From NCBI GenBank assembly GCA_022759285.1, contig JAEMPM010000142.1, forward strand, positions 1 through 8,829: DNA of 8,829 bases, written 5' to 3'. The translations under genes and the position numbers were made by a program. Numbering within the stretch: the stretch's first letter is position 1; every line of letters starts with the position of its first letter. This DNA is from Thermocrinis sp. (GTDB lineage: Bacteria; Aquificota; Aquificia; Aquificales; Aquificaceae). The notes under the pieces are model-generated. The model did not search any database. It worked only from the letters and a program-made list of their open reading frames with translations, and was not told where the DNA came from. Positions 5,870 through 8,829 of the stretch are shown piece by piece.

Positions 5870-6867
5870 TTCAGCTCCTTACCCGAGATCCAAGGCATCA
5901 TCTTTCTGAGTTCTTCTCCTACCTTTTCTATAAGGTGGTGTCTATCTCTCTCAAGGAGAGCATGAAAGACAGGTCTTCCCGCTTGATTTTCAAGGACCCA
6001 CTCCCTTGCAAACTCACCTTTTTGAATCTCTTCGAGGGCTTCCTTCATCAATGGCTTAACCACCTTGTAAATTCTTTCCCCTCTGGTGAGGTCCCCATAC
6101 TTGGCAGTGTCTGAAATGGAATATCTCATACCAGCTATACCGTATTGGTATATTAAATCTACGATCAGTTTTAGTTCGTGCAAACATTCAAAGTAGGCAA
6201 CCTCTGGTTGGTAACCTGCTTCCACGAGGGTTTCAAACCCTGCCTTTATTAAGGCAGTTACACCACCGCACAGAACCATCTGTTCCCCAAAGAGGTCCGT
6301 TTCTGTCTCCTCTTTAAAGGTGGTTTCTATCACACCCGCTCTAGTACATCCAAGGGCTTTGGCGTAAGCCAGAGCTTTCTCTTTACAGTTGCCGGAGGCA
6401 TCTTGATAGATGGCTACCAAAGCAGGCACACCTTTACCCTCTTCATACATCCACCTTACCAAGTGCCCGGGTCCCTTAGGTGCTACCATGAAAACGTCCA
6501 CGTCCTTTGGTGGAACTATCTGCTTGAAGTGTATGTTAAAGCCGTGGGCAAAGGCTAAGGTTTTCCCAGGGTTTAAGTGGGGCTCTACGCATTGCTTGTA
6601 GAGTTCCGGTTGCACAGGGTCTGGTGTCAAAAACATTATAATGTCCGCCCTCTTTACTGCTTCTGAGGGTTCATAAACCTCAAATCCATCCTTCTGTGCC
6701 TTTTCTCTGGACTTGCTGTTTGGATGTAGTCCAATTATCACATCAATGCCACTGTCCCTGAGGTTGAGGGCATGGGCATGCCCCTGGCTGCCATAACCCA
6801 AAATGGCTACCCTTTTACCTTTTAGTGCTTCCAAACTGGCATCTCCGTCATAGTATATTTTTGCCAT
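5866..6867 (-). CDS. ilvC: Ketol-acid reductoisomerase IlvC (class I)
   Basis: IlvC isomerises and reduces acetolactate or acetohydroxybutyrate with NAD(P)H and Mg2+, the second common step of valine, isoleucine and leucine synthesis. The 333 residues are the short class I form. The Rossmann motif GYGSQGHAHA is at 24-33. Active-site residues are visible: His108, Lys131 (in APKGPGH), Asp191 and Glu195 (in ETETDLFGEQ), Glu227, Glu231 and Ser252. The cofactor loop reads GLHPNSKSREKA (46-57), with His48 where NADPH enzymes usually have Arg. A strong AGGAGG lies six bases before the ATG in the 21-base gap after uvrA. No other ilv or leu gene is nearby. The stop overlaps the next start by ATGA. Confidence 0.96.
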   Translation of the reverse strand: MAKIYYDGDASLEALKGKRVAILGYGSQGHAHALNLRDSGIDVIIGLHPNSKSREKAQKDGFEVYEPSEAVKRADIIMFLTPDPVQPELYKQCVEPHLNPGKTLAFAHGFNIHFKQIVPPKDVDVFMVAPKGPGHLVRWMYEEGKGVPALVAIYQDASGNCKEKALAYAKALGCTRAGVIETTFKEETETDLFGEQMVLCGGVTALIKAGFETLVEAGYQPEVAYFECLHELKLIVDLIYQYGIAGMRYSISDTAKYGDLTRGERIYKVVKPLMKEALEEIQKGEFAREWVLENQAGRPVFHALLERDRHHLIEKVGEELRKMMPWISGKELK

Positions 6868-6888
6868 CTAAGCCCTCCTGTTTAAAGC
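6868..6888 (-). promoter_or_regulatory. uvrA-ilvC gap with strong ribosome-binding site
   Basis: The 21 bases between the uvrA stop and the ilvC start contain AGGAGGG six bases from the ATG and nothing resembling a terminator. ilvC is therefore probably read from the uvrA transcript. A TATAAT on the minus strand at 6906-6901, inside the last uvrA codons, could give an extra start, but no -35 box accompanies it. Confidence 0.5.
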
Positions 6889-8829
6889 TTATATCCTATG
6901 ATTATACTTCAAATACTCTTTAAGATACTGCCCTGTGTAGGAGTTGGGATTTTCCATCACCTGCTCTGGAGTTCCCTCTGCTACAATGTACCCGCCTCTA
7001 TCTCCACCTTCAGGACCCAAATCTATGATCCAGTCCGCACACTTTATCACATCCAGGTTATGCTCTATGACCACCACCGTGTTTCCCCTATCCACGAGCC
7101 TTTGTAAAACCTCTATTAGCTTTTTCACATCGTCCATGTGTAGCCCGGTGGTGGGTTCGTCCAAAAGGTAGAGAGTCCTTCCTGTTTCCTTCTTTGAAAG
7201 CTCTCGGGCTAGCTTGATCCTCTGGGCTTCTCCACCTGAAAGGGTAGTGGCTGGTTGACCCAGCTTTATGTATCCAAGCCCCACATCCCTCAAAAGTTCA
7301 AGCCTTCTACGTATGGGGGGATGATGATAGAAGAACTCGTAGGCTTCATCCACGGTCATGTCTAAAACTTCCGCTATGTTTTTACCCTTATAGAGCACTT
7401 CTAAGGTCTCCCTGTTGTATCGGGTCCCTTTGCACACTTCACAGGTCACATACACGGGAGGCAAAAAGTGCATTTCCACCTTTATTACACCCTCTCCCTG
7501 ACATGCTTCGCACCTTCCACCTGGCACATTGAAGGAGAACCTACCCGGTGTGTAGCCCCTTGCCCTTGCGGTAGGCGTCTGGGCAAATAGGTTTCTTATT
7601 GAGTCAAACAGCTTTGTGTAAGTAGCTGGGTTGCTTCTGGGAGTTCTACCAATGGGAGACTGATCCACGTTGATAACATAGTCAAAGTACTCAAGCCCCT
7701 CTATGCGATCCACCCCTTCCACATCCACGTTGCCACCGTAGAAAAGCCCTCTCGCATACTCCCAAAGTATGTCGTATATTAGTGTAGATTTTCCACTACC
7801 GGAGACTCCCGTTATACACACGAAGAGACCCACCGGAATCTGGACGGTTATGTTTTTCAAATTGTGCTTTCTGGCGTTGATTATTTTTAGCCACCTCTTG
7901 CCCGGGGGTCTTCTCTTTTCTGGCAGAGGTATGCCCTGTCTACCAGACAGGTACGCACCCGTTAAAGAGTTTGGATTGTTCATTATATCCTCGGGCGTAC
8001 CTTCCGCTACTACATAACCTCCGTTTTTCCCAGCCCCTGGACCAAGATCTATGATCCAGTCCGCAGAGAGTATAGTCTCTGGATCGTGCTCCACCACTAT
8101 AACCGTGTTGCCAAGGTCCCTAAGGTCCTTGAGGGTTTCTATGAGCTTATGGGTGTCTCTGGGATGCAAGCCAATGGAGGGTTCATCCAAAACATAAAGC
8201 ACACCCGTTAGTTTAGAGCCTATTTGGGTGGCAAGCCTTATCCTTTGCATCTCTCCCCCAGAAAGGGTAGTTGCGCTGCGAGCTAAGTCCAAATAGTCCA
8301 AACCTACCTTTATCAAAAAGCTAAGCCGGTCGGTGATCTCCTTTATGAGCCTTTCTCCCACTATGCGGTCCTTGCCTGTCAAGTTTTCGTAGGTTTCCTT
8401 GAAGAATTCCATAGCCTGTCTTATAGGCATACTACATACTTGATATATGTTTTTACCGTTTAAGAGCACGGAAAGGGCTTCTGGTCTTAGTCTTGAACCT
8501 CCGCAAGCAGGGCACGGTCTTTCCTTTATATACTCCCCGATTTCTTCTCTCAGTCTTTCCGAATCCTCTTCCAAAAAGCGCCTTTCAAGGTGTGGAATTA
8601 TGCCCTCAAATTCTGTATTTAGCACCTTACCTCCATAAAGAATGAGCTCTTTAACAGAATCGGGTAGTTCTCCAAAGGGTGTTTGTGGATGATAGCCAAG
8701 CCTTCTTAGTATGTTGGCAACAGGGTATCTAAGATACTCAAAAAAGCCGTTTTTTGTGATCCTAAAGGCATTCACTGCAGGTTCTTTTTCATCCACCAAA
8801 AGCTTGAGATTGATCTCCCACCTTACACC
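6889..8829 (-). CDS. uvrA: Excinuclease ABC subunit A UvrA, C-terminal part (5' end outside window)
   Basis: UvrA is the damage-recognition ATPase of nucleotide excision repair; it loads UvrB on lesions. The frame is open to the right edge, so the TTG at 8799 is not the start. About 646 of roughly 930 residues are visible. Numbered from the edge, they show the second part of the first ATPase: a CPAC pair (106-109), LSGGE (189-193), Walker B LYVLDEPSIGL (211-221) and His248. The complete second ATPase follows: Walker A GVSGSGKS (341-348), the damage-sensing zinc module with Cys440, 443, 463 and 466, LSGGE (530-534), LYLLDEPTTGL (553-563) and His590. The first Walker A, the UvrB-binding region and the first zinc module lie beyond the window. 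It is the most upstream visible gene of the minus-strand block. Confidence 0.96.
   Translation of the reverse strand, partial: GVRWEINLKLLVDEKEPAVNAFRITKNGFFEYLRYPVANILRRLGYHPQTPFGELPDSVKELILYGGKVLNTEFEGIIPHLERRFLEEDSERLREEIGEYIKERPCPACGGSRLRPEALSVLLNGKNIYQVCSMPIRQAMEFFKETYENLTGKDRIVGERLIKEITDRLSFLIKVGLDYLDLARSATTLSGGEMQRIRLATQIGSKLTGVLYVLDEPSIGLHPRDTHKLIETLKDLRDLGNTVIVVEHDPETILSADWIIDLGPGAGKNGGYVVAEGTPEDIMNNPNSLTGAYLSGRQGIPLPEKRRPPGKRWLKIINARKHNLKNITVQIPVGLFVCITGVSGSGKSTLIYDILWEYARGLFYGGNVDVEGVDRIEGLEYFDYVINVDQSPIGRTPRSNPATYTKLFDSIRNLFAQTPTARARGYTPGRFSFNVPGGRCEACQGEGVIKVEMHFLPPVYVTCEVCKGTRYNRETLEVLYKGKNIAEVLDMTVDEAYEFFYHHPPIRRRLELLRDVGLGYIKLGQPATTLSGGEAQRIKLARELSKKETGRTLYLLDEPTTGLHMDDVKKLIEVLQRLVDRGNTVVVIEHNLDVIKCADWIIDLGPEGGDRGGYIVAEGTPEQVMENPNSYTGQYLKEYLKYNHRI
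7021..8065. repeat. 19-bp direct repeat between the two UvrA ATPase halves
   Basis: Bases 7021-7039 and 8047-8065 are identical. They encode the same ADWIID segment near the end of each UvrA nucleotide-binding half. The protein match reflects the internal duplication of UvrA; identity at every third codon position is more than the protein requires. Confidence 0.6.

Noticed and set aside
6901..6906. TATAAT on the minus strand at the end of uvrA as an ilvC promoter
   Set aside because: It encodes Tyr-Asn of UvrA and has no -35 or extended -10 element; kept only as a remark in the gap entry.
7935..7951. CCTGTC/GACAGG inverted repeat with a 5-base loop inside uvrA
   Set aside because: A 6-bp stem is expected by chance several times in a window this size; it lies within coding sequence and has no T tract.
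8797..8799. TTG at 8799 as the start of uvrA
   Set aside because: The frame continues open to the window edge with UvrA-like residues, and the first Walker A and zinc module are missing, so the gene is simply cut by the window.

Overview
The window looks like chromosomal DNA of a thermophilic bacterium, most likely from the Aquificota (Hydrogenobacter/Thermocrinis/Aquifex type). This is inferred from several traits: AGG/AGA-rich arginine and ATA-rich isoleucine codon use, lysine/glutamate-rich proteins, almost no intergenic DNA, an operon of functionally unrelated genes, and a stand-alone archaeal-style riboflavin reductase. The genus is not proven. There are no mobile elements, CRISPR arrays, tRNA or rRNA genes, and no broken genes. 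Every long reading frame belongs to a recognisable core family.

Layout. Bases 1-159 form a leader with no secure gene; it holds a hairpin and promoter-like boxes. Next come pilT (160-1263) and pilC (1263-2492) on the plus strand, encoding the type IV pilus retraction ATPase and inner-membrane platform. argJ (minus, about 3625-2489) converges on pilC. hisB (plus, 3656-4234) diverges from argJ across only 30 bases. The rest is one minus-strand block, read right to left: uvrA (C-terminal part, running off the right edge), ilvC, a CDP-alcohol phosphatidyltransferase, a RibD-type reductase and nuoA. nuoA converges on hisB.

How the genes work together. pilT-pilC is a coherent pair. argJ, hisB and ilvC serve arginine, histidine and branched-chain amino acid synthesis. 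The minus-strand block mixes DNA repair, amino acid, phospholipid, flavin and respiratory functions, yet its last four genes are joined by three successive ATGA stop/start overlaps, so they are very probably translated together from one mRNA.

The most interesting signals are architectural. (1) Two perfect TATAAT boxes lie back to back between argJ and hisB, placed so that hisB, and perhaps argJ, would be leaderless. (2) Both convergent pairs end in the same shared CTAA, giving stop codons that overlap on opposite strands. (3) Perfect inverted repeats sit at both convergent ends. I see no clearly undescribed multi-gene system.
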